Below are positions 19,990-28,113 of a stretch of DNA of 64,000 nucleotides, one piece after another (position 1 is the first letter of the stretch; every line of letters starts with the position of its first letter). Source of the stretch: Geminocystis sp. NIES-3708 (GTDB taxonomy: Bacteria > Cyanobacteriota > Cyanobacteriia > Cyanobacteriales > Cyanobacteriaceae). Below the pieces are notes generated by a model. The model had not been told where the DNA came from and ran no database searches. It was given only the letters and a program-made list of their open reading frames with translations. The stretch lies in assembly GCF_001548095.1 (NCBI RefSeq), contig NZ_AP014815.1, positions 1,859,656 to 1,923,655 of the forward strand. The letters are read 5' to 3'. Made by a program: the position numbers and the translations under genes.

Positions 19990-21393
19990 ATGACTAATAC
20001 TAATCAAAATATCCGCATCGAAAAAGATAGTATGGGAGAAATTGAGGTAAATTCTGATCGTTATTGGGGTGCGCAAACTCAACGCTCAATTCATTATTTT
20101 TCCATCGGTCAAGATAAAATGCCCTTAGAAGTAATTTATGGATTAGCTTTCGTAAAAAAAGCCTCTGCTATCACTAATTATGAATTGGGCGTTTTATCAA
20201 AAGAAAAAGCTGATTTAATTACCCAAGCCACCGATGAAATTTTAGCAGGAAAGTTAGATGATCATTTTCCTCTTTACGTTTGGATGACAGGAAGCGGTAC
20301 ACAGTCGAATATGAATGTTAACGAAGTTATCGCTAATCGTGCCATTGAGATTGTTGGTGGTGATTTAGGCAGTAAAAACCCTATTCACCCTAACGATGAT
20401 GTCAATAAATCACAATCTTCTAATGATGCTTTTCCTACTGCCATGAATATTGCTGTAGCGATCGCCATAAATGAAAGATTGATACCTAAAGTGAAAAAAT
20501 TAAGAGACGGTTTACAAGAAAAAGCTGAAGCATGGAAAGAAATTATTAAAATCGGACGCACTCACTTACAAGACGCAGTACCTTTAAGTTTAGGGCAAGA
20601 ATTTTCAGGATATGTCGGGATGTTAGAGGATAACTTAACCAGAATAGATAACGCCTTACCCCATATTTATCAATTAGCTTTAGGAGGCACAGCATTAGGT
20701 ACAGGTATAAATGCACCCCTTGGCTTTGCGGAAAAATCTGCCCATCACATCGCCCAATTAACGGGATTACCTTTCGTTAGCGCCCCCAACAAATTTACTG
20801 TCATGGGTTCTCATGATGCTATGGTAATGTTAAGCTCAACCTTAAAAACCCTTGCTTGTTCATTATATAAAATCGCTAACGATATACGTTTACTAGCCTG
20901 TGGACCAAGAGCAGGACTAAATGAATTACAATTACCTGAAAATGAGCCTGGATCATCGATAATGCCAGGAAAAGTTAATCCTACTCAATGTGAAGCCTTA
21001 GCCATGGTAGCGGTGCAAGTGATGGGTTATGATTCCGCCGTGAGTTTTGCGGGGGCAAGTGGTATTTTAGATATGAATGTTTACAAGCCTATGATGGTTT
21101 ATAATGTTTTGCAATCCATCAAAATTTTATCAGATAGCTGTAATAACTTCACTGATTTTACCGTTAAGGATATGACACCGAATCTTAAACGCATTGAAGA
21201 ATTAGTTAATCAATCTTTGATGTTAGTTACCGCCTTAAGTCCAAAAATTGGCTATGATAAAGCTTCAAAAATAGCCCATATTGCCCACGAAAATAACCTT
21301 ACTCTCAAAGAAGCAACTTTACAATTAGGTTATCTTACTTCCGAGGAATTCGATCAAGCTATCGATTTACATAAAATGGCTTACCCGAAATAA
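19990..21393 (+). CDS. fumC: Class II fumarate hydratase
   Basis: FumC interconverts fumarate and malate in the TCA cycle. It is oxygen-stable and iron-free. It has 467 residues, the normal length. [17 protein letters not shown] (about 98-114), [11 protein letters not shown] and the superfamily signature [16 protein letters not shown] (about 317-332) are all intact, including the flexible-loop catalytic Ser in GSSIMPG. It is monocistronic and followed by a spacer with a decayed inverted-repeat element. Confidence 0.96.
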   Translation: MTNTNQNIRIEKDSMGEIEVNSDRYWGAQTQRSIHYFSIGQDKMPLEVIYGLAFVKKASAITNYELGVLSKEKADLITQATDEILAGKLDDHFPLYVWMTGSGTQSNMNVNEVIANRAIEIVGGDLGSKNPIHPNDDVNKSQSSNDAFPTAMNIAVAIAINERLIPKVKKLRDGLQEKAEAWKEIIKIGRTHLQDAVPLSLGQEFSGYVGMLEDNLTRIDNALPHIYQLALGGTALGTGINAPLGFAEKSAHHIAQLTGLPFVSAPNKFTVMGSHDAMVMLSSTLKTLACSLYKIANDIRLLACGPRAGLNELQLPENEPGSSIMPGKVNPTQCEALAMVAVQVMGYDSAVSFAGASGILDMNVYKPMMVYNVLQSIKILSDSCNNFTDFTVKDMTPNLKRIEELVNQSLMLVTALSPKIGYDKASKIAHIAHENNLTLKEATLQLGYLTSEEFDQAIDLHKMAYPK

Positions 21394-21411
21394 GTAATAA
21401 ATAATGAGTAA

Positions 21412-21618
21412 TATAGCAACGGACAGATTAGTTAAGACAGATCAATTCTTTTAGCAATAAGTACTTAGGCAAAATTAATTGTATATAGGCAATGGGTTTA
21501 AACCCATTGTTATCGAGGGATTGGGGGAAAAAATTCATAATTAATTATACTCACCTACTTAGAAAGCAAGAAGTTTAAAACCCTTGTTAATGTCCTAAGC
21601 ATCATGGCGACTGCTATA
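21412..21618. mobile_element. Decayed small inverted-repeat (MITE-like) element
   Basis: The ends are TATAGCA...TAAGACA (21412-21439) and, inverted, TATAGCA...TAGGACA (21591-21618). The two 28-bp ends align without gaps and match at 18 positions, with the outer 7 bp identical. The element is 207 bp, has no ORF, and contains the perfect palindrome CAATGGGTTTAAACCCATTG (21490-21509). It looks like a non-autonomous remnant of an insertion sequence; the parent is not in the window. Confidence 0.5.
21490..21509. repeat. 20-bp perfect palindrome
   Basis: CAATGGGTTTAAACCCATTG is fully self-complementary. It lies inside the inverted-repeat element after fumC. A related form with GGGCTTAAGCCC occurs at 54633-54646, which suggests a dispersed family. 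It could act as a transcript-end hairpin for fumC, but no T-run follows. Confidence 0.6.
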
Positions 21619-21736
21619 GGTTTTGTCTTCTAGCCTCCTAATTTCCTAGTCTCTTCCTCACCCAATTTTTCATTGTTAATTGTCCATTGTGTCATTGCTT
21701 GATAACATAAAACTTAGAGATTATTAATAAATATAT

Positions 21737-22903
21737 ATGACTAAAATTATTGAAACTATTGCACCTCATGGAGGACATTTAGTTAATAGAATTGCAACTT
21801 TAGCAGAAAGAGATGAATTTTTAGCACAAGCAAATAAATTACCAAGAATACAATTAGATGAAAGAGCAACTTCAGATCTCGTCATGATTGCCATTGGTGG
21901 TTTTAGTCCTCTTAATGGCTTTATGGGACAAGATGACTACGAGAGAGTAGTAGAAGAAATGCGTTTGATGAGTGGACTTCCTTGGTCTGTACCTGTCACA
22001 TTATCTGTAACCGAAGAAGTGGCAGAGCCTTTAAAAGAAGGTGGTTGGGTTCGTTTAGATGATCCTCATGGTAGATTTGTCGGGGTTTTAGAACTTACTC
22101 AGAAATATCGCTACAATAAAGCTCATGAGGCAGTTAACGTTTATCTTACTGACGAAGAAGCCCACCCCGGTGTAAAAGTAGTATATGAGCAAGGAGAAAT
22201 TAATTTAGCTGGTCCTATATGGTTACTACAAAGAGATAATCATCCTTTATTCCCCAATTATCAACTTGATCCTGCTCAATCCCGTAAAATGTTCGTAGAT
22301 AGGGGCTGGAAAACTGTTGTCGGCTTTCAAACCCGTAACCCCATTCACCGAGCCCATGAATATATCATTAAATGTGCGTTAGAAACCGTTGATGGTTTAT
22401 TTTTACATCCCCTCGTTGGTGCCACAAAAAGTGATGATATTCCTGCGGATGTACGGATGAATTGTTACGAGATTATGGTAGAAAATTATTTTCCTCAAAA
22501 TCGAGTAATTTTAGCCATTAATCCTTCCGCTATGCGTTATGCTGGACCTAGAGAAGCAATTTTCCATGCTTTAATCCGTAAAAATTATGGTTGCACTCAT
22601 TTTATTGTCGGTAGAGATCATGCTGGAGTGGGGGATTATTATGGCACTTATGATGCTCAATTAATTTTCGGTGAATTTGAGCCTCAAGAATTAGGTATTA
22701 CCCCTATGATGTTCGAGCACGCTTTTTATTGTACTATTACAGATCAAATGGCTACATCTAAAACTAGCCCAGCTACCAAAGAACAACGAATTCACTTGTC
22801 TGGTACAAAAGTAAGAGAGATGTTACGTCGTGGAGAGTTGCCACCTCCAGAATTTTCTCGCCCAAAAGTAGCCGCAGAATTAGCTAAAGCGATGCACCAG
22901 TAA
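21737..22903 (+). CDS. sat: Sulfate adenylyltransferase (ATP sulfurylase)
   Basis: Sat activates sulfate to adenosine 5'-phosphosulfate, the first step of assimilatory sulfate reduction. The 388-residue single-domain form is typical of cyanobacteria and lacks a fused APS kinase. The catalytic motif [12 protein letters not shown] (about 193-204) holds the HxxH pair, and [12 protein letters not shown] (about 293-304) is the second nucleotide-binding block. Local context shows no other sulfur genes, although a SulP transporter lies 5 kb away. Confidence 0.96.
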   Translation: MTKIIETIAPHGGHLVNRIATLAERDEFLAQANKLPRIQLDERATSDLVMIAIGGFSPLNGFMGQDDYERVVEEMRLMSGLPWSVPVTLSVTEEVAEPLKEGGWVRLDDPHGRFVGVLELTQKYRYNKAHEAVNVYLTDEEAHPGVKVVYEQGEINLAGPIWLLQRDNHPLFPNYQLDPAQSRKMFVDRGWKTVVGFQTRNPIHRAHEYIIKCALETVDGLFLHPLVGATKSDDIPADVRMNCYEIMVENYFPQNRVILAINPSAMRYAGPREAIFHALIRKNYGCTHFIVGRDHAGVGDYYGTYDAQLIFGEFEPQELGITPMMFEHAFYCTITDQMATSKTSPATKEQRIHLSGTKVREMLRRGELPPPEFSRPKVAAELAKAMHQ

Positions 22904-22956
22904 ATAATTAACAATTAACAATTAATAATTACAAACGAATTTTCATTTATTGTAGG

Positions 22957-22980
22957 GATTTGAATGGTATTCATCCGAAT
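22957..22980. repeat. Short palindromic repeat (GAATGGTATTC type)
   Basis: TGAATGGTATTCA (22961-22973) forms a small hairpin in the sat-DUF2993 spacer. The same 13-mer occurs at 33109-33121 inside a longer stem. This indicates a dispersed palindromic family. Confidence 0.5.
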
Positions 22981-23046
22981 CAATCATTAATTTATAGATC
23001 CTAATTGCGAAATATTATATTAGTTGTTTAAGGGGAGTGTAAATCA

Positions 23047-23637
23047 TTGTTTAATAATACCGAAATTTATTTTCAGGCGGAAGAAGTCGTTAACTTAGAA
23101 GTACAACAAAAAAGTGTTTCTATTCAACATTATTTGAGGCAACCTTTTCGATTAGTTAAAGCGATTACCGATGAAAAATTACTAAAGGTATTAAGCAATG
23201 ATTTATATCAACTGCAAATGAATCCTCTTAATTTTTTAAATATATATTATCTTCAACCCACCGTAATCTTAAAAGTTTGGGCAGGTGCTTCGGGTAATGT
23301 CTATTTGAAATCAGAATCTTGTGAAATTAAAGGTATTGAATATATTAACCGCCGATTTTCCCTTGATTTGAAAGGTAAATTAACCCCTGTAGAAATAGAT
23401 AGCAAAATTTATTTACAGGGAAAGGCGAATTTAACGGTAAAAGTTGATTTACCACCACCGTTATGGTTAACCCCGAAACCTTTATTACAAAGCACTGGAA
23501 ATAGTTTATTAAAAGGTGTGTTAATGCGCATTAAACATCAATTAGTATCCCAGTTAATCAAAGACTATTACAATTTTGCTGACACCGAAAATCAGAGGGA
23601 AGAATTTGGCGTAAAAGCTTCAGAGTTTGGTATTTAA
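23047..23637 (+). CDS. DUF2993 protein
   Basis: A 196-residue protein of the LmeA/DUF2993 family, common in cyanobacteria. Members have a TULIP-like lipid-binding fold or are predicted to. The pattern of polar beta strands with INRRFSLDLKGKLTPVEID in the middle and VKVDLPPPLWLTPKPLL near residue 135 fits the family. No signal peptide is visible. Translation starts at TTG, supported by AGGGGAG at 23031-23037, nine bases upstream. A second DUF2993 gene lies at 25.7 kb. Function is unknown; a role in lipid handling is inferred from the family only. Confidence 0.72.
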   Translation: MFNNTEIYFQAEEVVNLEVQQKSVSIQHYLRQPFRLVKAITDEKLLKVLSNDLYQLQMNPLNFLNIYYLQPTVILKVWAGASGNVYLKSESCEIKGIEYINRRFSLDLKGKLTPVEIDSKIYLQGKANLTVKVDLPPPLWLTPKPLLQSTGNSLLKGVLMRIKHQLVSQLIKDYYNFADTENQREEFGVKASEFGI

Positions 23638-23683
23638 AATATTGCCCATTGCCTACCCTCACTATAATAATTTTTTCGTCAAT

Positions 23684-24535
23684 CTAGTTGATAACTAAAT
23701 TAGAAGTTAAAGTTAAATTTAGATCTCGTTCTGGATTAATGGAAATTAGTTCTTGATTGCGATCGCCTCGTAATAATAAACCTGCTAAAGCACCTAAACC
23801 AGCACCGCCTAACACTTCTTCTGTAGCGATAGCTTTGTCCCCTGTAATGGCTGAAATTAAAGTACCAGCTGCCGCTCCTGCTAAAGCACCTTGCCAGATA
23901 GTGTTATTATTTTTTCCTGCTGAAACAACTTCAGTAGTGGTCACAACGGCAGAAGTAGCACTAATAGGATACTGATTACCATTAGGTAAAATTAAAGTAT
24001 TAGCAACGAATCTCGAACCTTGCCCTGATGGACGAATTTCCCCGACAATTTCACTACCAGAGGGAATAATAATTCGATTAGAACTATCTCTAACATTATC
24101 CCTAACAACTAAGGTAACAGCCATTGTTTCTTGAGGTGTAACTAAAATTTTATTGGCTGAGGGTAAAGTAGTCGTAATCATTGTGCCACGATTTAAGTTA
24201 CCAGTATTGGATGATTGGTTTGAATTTCCCCAACCAGAATTAGAATTATTAGAGTTATTATTCCAGCCAGAATTAGAATTGTTAGAGTTATTATTCCAAC
24301 CAGAATTAGGATTATTATAATTATTTGGTTTTAGTCTTCCATTATTCTGTTTATTTTGTTTAGAGTTATTGGAAATCAATGTTAAAGCGGATTGAGGAGA
24401 ATTATAATTAAGTTTTTGATTAGGTTTTGCCCATGATGAACTAATAGGTAAAAGACTAAATATTGTAGTAAAAGAAAGACTTAAAGCAACGATTTTTTGA
24501 TTAGTTTTACTTTTCATACAGGTTAGTTTAGACAT
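23684..24535 (-). CDS. Secreted glycine-zipper protein with 11-residue Asn/Ser repeats
   Basis: A 283-residue exported protein. The signal peptide is at about 1-37 (a basic start, then VALSLSFTTIFSLLPISSSWA). Residues about 75-110 are a low-complexity linker made of tandem SGWNNNSNNSN units. The C-terminal half has TrbI-like strands (VRDSSNRIIIPSGSEIVGE) and a Gly/Ala-rich zipper with GALAGAAAGTLIS and GGAGLGALAGLLL. Glycine-zipper domains insert into or associate with membranes. The likely location is periplasm or outer membrane. It is convergent with the DUF2993 gene and its role is unknown. Confidence 0.7.
   Translation of the reverse strand: MSKLTCMKSKTNQKIVALSLSFTTIFSLLPISSSWAKPNQKLNYNSPQSALTLISNNSKQNKQNNGRLKPNNYNNPNSGWNNNSNNSNSGWNNNSNNSNSGWGNSNQSSNTGNLNRGTMITTTLPSANKILVTPQETMAVTLVVRDNVRDSSNRIIIPSGSEIVGEIRPSGQGSRFVANTLILPNGNQYPISATSAVVTTTEVVSAGKNNNTIWQGALAGAAAGTLISAITGDKAIATEEVLGGAGLGALAGLLLRGDRNQELISINPERDLNLTLTSNLVIN
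24234..24305 (-). repeat. 33-bp in-frame tandem repeat
   Basis: Two nearly identical 33-bp units (24234-24266 and 24267-24299) differ at only a few bases, and a third partial unit begins at 24300. Each encodes the 11 residues SGWNNNSNNSN within the linker of the glycine-zipper protein. The unit is a whole number of codons, so copy number can change without a frameshift. Confidence 0.85.
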
Positions 24536-24594
24536 GATTTGTTTGTTTTAAATAATGAATTAATTACGATGACGCAATGAGTTGAAATTTGTTC

Positions 24595-24629
24595 CAAAAA
24601 AAAAGAGGCTTGATATTATTTCAAACCTC
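24595..24629 (-). terminator. Rho-independent terminator of the small membrane-protein gene
   Basis: Read on the minus strand, GAGGTTTGA and TCAAGCCTC form a nine-pair stem (one G-T pair) around a seven-base loop, immediately followed by a run of nine to ten T. It lies about 90 bp past the stop codon of the 73-residue protein gene. This is the clearest intrinsic terminator in the window. Confidence 0.82.
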
Positions 24630-24716
24630 TGAGAAATCATTAGAATTCAGTAAATAAATCTCAAACCTTTATAGGGAAAAGATTTTGAGTCATAATTAAT
24701 ATTTGATACTGATTAA

Positions 24717-24938
24717 TTATTTATTCATTGCGTTATAAGCATCAACAGTATATGCGGGGACTCTTTCTAAATAATCGGTGTCTTTACCTGTAAAAGATTT
24801 TGCTAATAGATCAAAAGATGAACTATCCCAGTTACGTTCGTGAATCGGCTTTGTTTGTTCACCTAAAAAGTAGGCTTGAGTACCAATAATAGAAGCGGCT
24901 AACCAACCGATAATGAATAATGAAATTAAGATTACCAT
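24717..24938 (-). CDS. Small single-helix membrane protein, possibly photosystem-associated
   Basis: A 73-residue protein with an N-terminal transmembrane helix (about 3-25, ILISLFIIGWLAASIIGTQAYF) and a hydrophilic C-terminus containing GEQTKPIHERNW. The size, the strong hydrophobic start and the highly conserved-looking loop resemble small cyanobacterial thylakoid proteins. It may be the family recently named Psb35, but that is from memory and unverified. It is monocistronic, with its own strong terminator. Confidence 0.6.
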   Translation of the reverse strand: MVILISLFIIGWLAASIIGTQAYFLGEQTKPIHERNWDSSSFDLLAKSFTGKDTDYLERVPAYTVDAYNAMNK

Positions 24939-25087
24939 ATTTTTTCAGCCTTTTTTTTTGACTACCCTTTTATCTTAACTTATGTAAAGTTTTATTGCAA
25001 TTGCTTGACATGAAGATCTTTTCTGGTTATCCACCATCGACAATAAAGATCAGAGTGTCTATGTCCTTTGAATATCAACACAAAATT

Positions 25088-25483
25088 ATGTCTCATAATT
25101 ACTCCACCAAAATTAATGCCTTATGGACATCATTTCTTTTAGGAACACTTTTTCATACAGATTTAGCATTAATGCCACTTTTTCATGACATGGAAGTAGA
25201 GCATTCCCACACTGGTGAAAATTTAGATGCGGTTTTTGGCTTTATGTTGATCTTTTTTATAATTCCGATGTTAGTAATTATCATTTCAACTTTTACGGAA
25301 GCAAAATCCTATCGTTACTTTCATTTTGGTTTAACGACCGTTTATTCTATCCTTAATTTAGGTCATCTTATTGCTGATATTGTTGTAGGTGCACCTTGGT
25401 ATCAACTGGTGTTAATGACTCTTTTATTACTTATTGGTTTAGTTTTAAACTTAATTTCATTTCAATGGTTAAAAAAAGTTTAA
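25088..25483 (+). CDS. Small polytopic membrane protein, unknown
   Basis: About 132 residues when started at the ATG at 25088 (MSHNYSTK); a second ATG at 25061 would add nine. Longer in-frame reading from a TTG near 24995 adds a poorly hydrophobic stretch and is unlikely. Four hydrophobic segments are visible: around SFLLGTLFHTDLALMPLF, FGFMLIFFIIPMLVIIIS, the TTVYSILNLGHLIADIVV region, and LVLMTLLLLIGLVLNLISF. Several His residues (FHTD, FHDMEVEHSH, FHFG, GHL) lie near membrane borders and could bind metal or haem, but I do not recognise the family. Confidence 0.55.
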   Translation: MSHNYSTKINALWTSFLLGTLFHTDLALMPLFHDMEVEHSHTGENLDAVFGFMLIFFIIPMLVIIISTFTEAKSYRYFHFGLTTVYSILNLGHLIADIVVGAPWYQLVLMTLLLLIGLVLNLISFQWLKKV

Positions 25484-25663
25484 TGAAGATTATTTGAGGT
25501 TAACGGAAAAAGTTTTTTGATGACGATAGTTATTTATATTGAACTAAAGTAAAAGAGGATCAAGAAAAAATGCAATCAAAAGAAGAAAATTGCTCAATTT
25601 CTCACAAGTGTTAAGATATTTATTAATCTCAGTAAAAACCGCAGTATCTTATCAAAAATTATT

Positions 25664-26410
25664 ATGTTACTCAGTAAATTAGACAATATCGGTGAAAAAA
25701 CTATCAATAAAATTGCGGAGATGGCTTTTAAAAGTCAAATAAAAAATGCTGAATCCTTAAGTGTACAAGTTAAAACTGATCCTAATAAATTATCACAGGG
25801 AATTTTAGAATCTTTAAATATTGAAGGCTATGGTTTAGAAATGCAAAAGGATTTGCGGTTAGAAAAAATGCAGATTACTTTAAATAATATTGCCGTAAGT
25901 CCTCTAAAAGCCTTAATGGGTAATGTACAATTAACTCAACCTAGTCAGGGAAAGGCTTATATTGTTTTGAGTGAAAAAGACATCGAGGCGGCGTTAAATA
26001 TCGATAAACTTAATCAACAGCTACAAAAATATGAAATTCGTCATCATAATCAAAATGTGAAAGTCAAATTTTCTAAAGTAGATTGTCGCATTATCGGAGA
26101 TGGTAGAGTAACAGTTAAAGCTAAATTAAAAATTATTAATACTCAAACAATTGAGAGTGTTTGTTTAGTGATTAAACCTTGTGTTTGTAATAGTGGGCAA
26201 GGCATCTTCTTAGATGAAGTTAAATGTACTCAAGGAAAACAATTTTCATCTATCCTTATCAATGCCATTTTGGAAGAATCAGCAAAAATATTTAATCTCG
26301 ATAACTTTCTGATGGATGGTATTTCTTTGGATGTAAATCATTTAACGATGGAAGAAGGAAAACTTAATCTTCTAGCCATCGCTGGAATTACTCATTTACC
26401 GATACGTTAA
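25664..26410 (+). CDS. DUF2993 protein
   Basis: This 248-residue second member of the DUF2993 family in the window belongs to the longer cyanobacterial type. The N-terminal KLDNIGEKTINKIAEMAFKSQIKNAESLSVQVKTDP region and the later PLKALMGNVQLTQPSQGKAYIVLSEKDIE block are typical (each given here only in part as landmark). There is no signal peptide. The last 23 bp overlap the 3' end of the convergent photolyase gene, so the two transcripts are antisense at their ends. Lipid binding is a family-level inference. Confidence 0.75.
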   Translation: MLLSKLDNIGEKTINKIAEMAFKSQIKNAESLSVQVKTDPNKLSQGILESLNIEGYGLEMQKDLRLEKMQITLNNIAVSPLKALMGNVQLTQPSQGKAYIVLSEKDIEAALNIDKLNQQLQKYEIRHHNQNVKVKFSKVDCRIIGDGRVTVKAKLKIINTQTIESVCLVIKPCVCNSGQGIFLDEVKCTQGKQFSSILINAILEESAKIFNLDNFLMDGISLDVNHLTMEEGKLNLLAIAGITHLPIR

Positions 26411-27833
26411 TTTTTGTTTCCTGATATATTTGTTTAAATTTCCGTTGTTGTTGATTATGATCGACAATGGGTAAAGGATAGTCACAACTTTGTGCATCCA
26501 GAGGAGAAATTTTCCCTGTCACTAAATCCGCCGTATCTAAATGGCTAATTTCTGGCAACCATCGACGAATATACTCAGCTTCTTCATCAAATTTTTGCGA
26601 TTGAGATGCAGGATTAAATATCCGTAACGGTTTAGCATCCATGCCACTAGAGGCACTCCATTGCCAACCGCCGTTATTTGCCGCCAAATCTCCATCATAA
26701 AGTTTCTGCATAAAATATTTTTCTCCCCAACGCCAATCAATAATTAAGTCTTTTGTCAAAAAACTGGCTACAATCATTCTACAGCGGTTGTGCATCCAGC
26801 CAGTTTCATTTAACTGACGCATTGCCGCATCTACGATAGGATAACCTGTTTTTCCTTCACACCATGCCTGAAAAAATATTTCATTATTTTGCCAAGGGAA
26901 ATGATGAAATTGTTGTCGATATGCACCTGTTTCTAATTCGGGAAAAAAATACAGGCAATGTTGATAAAATTCTCGCCATGCTAATTCTTTTTGCCATGCA
27001 ATAATGTTATCTCTAGCTTCATCACTTTGACAGTTTTCTAACTCTATTTGTGTATATTGCCATAAAGTTCGAGGAGAAATAACTCCAAATTTGATAGCCG
27101 CACTTAATTGTGATGTGCCATCAAGGGAGGGATAATTACGATTTTCATTATAATCTGATAATAAATAACGACAAAAATATTCTAATCTTTCTAAAGCGGC
27201 AGTTTCTCCAGCTGTGATTAACAACTCGTTATCCCACGTAAAACCTAAATTTTCAAGAGTTGGTAAAGGAATTAAACCTATATTAGTAGCTATTTTATAT
27301 TCTTCATGATTTAAGGAAGATAAATTTGAAGGAGAATTGACGGGTTTAAGTTTAGGTTGTTGTGACCAATTGCGCCAAAAAGGAGTATAGATTGTATAAG
27401 GAGTATTGGTTTTTGATAAAATTGTTTCTGGAGGGTGTAATAATTGATCCCAAAATGTTTCGACTTTGATATTTTTAGCTTTTAATGCTTTTTCTATGAT
27501 CTTATCTCGATCACGGGAAAAAGATTCAACATCCAAATTCCAGTAAACAGCTTCTGTTTTTAATTCTTCAGCTAATTGGGGAATAACTGTTAAGGGTGAA
27601 TCGTGAAAAATTAATAAATCACTACCTAATTTTCGATAATTTTCTTGTAATTCTGCTAAACATCCCAATAAATATTTTATCCTTGCCGGTGCAATATCAT
27701 CTCCTTTTAAAATAGCAGGATCTAAACAGAATAAACCAATTATTTTTTGACTTTTTTCTCTTGCAGAAGCTAAACCGATATTATCCTTAATTCTTAAATC
27801 TCGACGATGCCAAAAAATGATTAATCTACTCAT
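26388..27833 (-). CDS. phr: Deoxyribodipyrimidine photo-lyase
   Basis: A blue-light-driven DNA repair flavoprotein that splits cyclobutane pyrimidine dimers. It has 481 residues, with an N-terminal alpha/beta antenna domain (FWHRRDLRIKDNIGL at 7-21) and a C-terminal FAD-binding domain. The conserved blocks WQKELAWREFYQHCL, TGYPIVDAAMRQLNETGWMHNR and the W-rich NNGGWQWSASSGMDAKP near the C-terminus are all present. These fit class I CPD photolyase rather than cryptochrome-DASH; the antenna cofactor cannot be read. Its stop lies inside the convergent DUF2993 gene. Confidence 0.95.
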   Translation of the reverse strand: MSRLIIFWHRRDLRIKDNIGLASAREKSQKIIGLFCLDPAILKGDDIAPARIKYLLGCLAELQENYRKLGSDLLIFHDSPLTVIPQLAEELKTEAVYWNLDVESFSRDRDKIIEKALKAKNIKVETFWDQLLHPPETILSKTNTPYTIYTPFWRNWSQQPKLKPVNSPSNLSSLNHEEYKIATNIGLIPLPTLENLGFTWDNELLITAGETAALERLEYFCRYLLSDYNENRNYPSLDGTSQLSAAIKFGVISPRTLWQYTQIELENCQSDEARDNIIAWQKELAWREFYQHCLYFFPELETGAYRQQFHHFPWQNNEIFFQAWCEGKTGYPIVDAAMRQLNETGWMHNRCRMIVASFLTKDLIIDWRWGEKYFMQKLYDGDLAANNGGWQWSASSGMDAKPLRIFNPASQSQKFDEEAEYIRRWLPEISHLDTADLVTGKISPLDAQSCDYPLPIVDHNQQQRKFKQIYQETKINVSVNE

Positions 27834-27883
27834 AAAATATAACTACTTTTATTTTTAGTTTTTTCTATTATCTATTATTTAGT

Positions 27884-27925
27884 AAGCTCAGACGCATCTA
27901 AGTTTACAGATGAGGGTAGCAATAG
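27884..27925. repeat. Fragment of dispersed repeat (AAGCTCAGACGCATCTAAG)
   Basis: AAGCTCAGACGCATCTAAGTTTAC closely matches AAGCTAAGACGCATTTAACTTAC at 63546-63568, one end of the larger dispersed repeat. A shorter match (GGACGCATCTGAG) is near 18738. It sits in the spacer between phr and the REC-GGDEF-EAL gene. Confidence 0.5.
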
Positions 27926-28113
27926 GCACTCTGGCAATAGTAGTAAGAATTGATAGCTTCTAAACAAGAATTTATTTTAAAATTTTTTTCTGAAGATGTC
28001 TAATAGTTAACAGGCAAGAGTTTTAAAAATTTTTTACTAATTTTAAGATATGCTAGTTAAATGGGTTTGAGATTATCTACTATCATTAATAAATTGTATT
28101 AAAAAATTGAACA

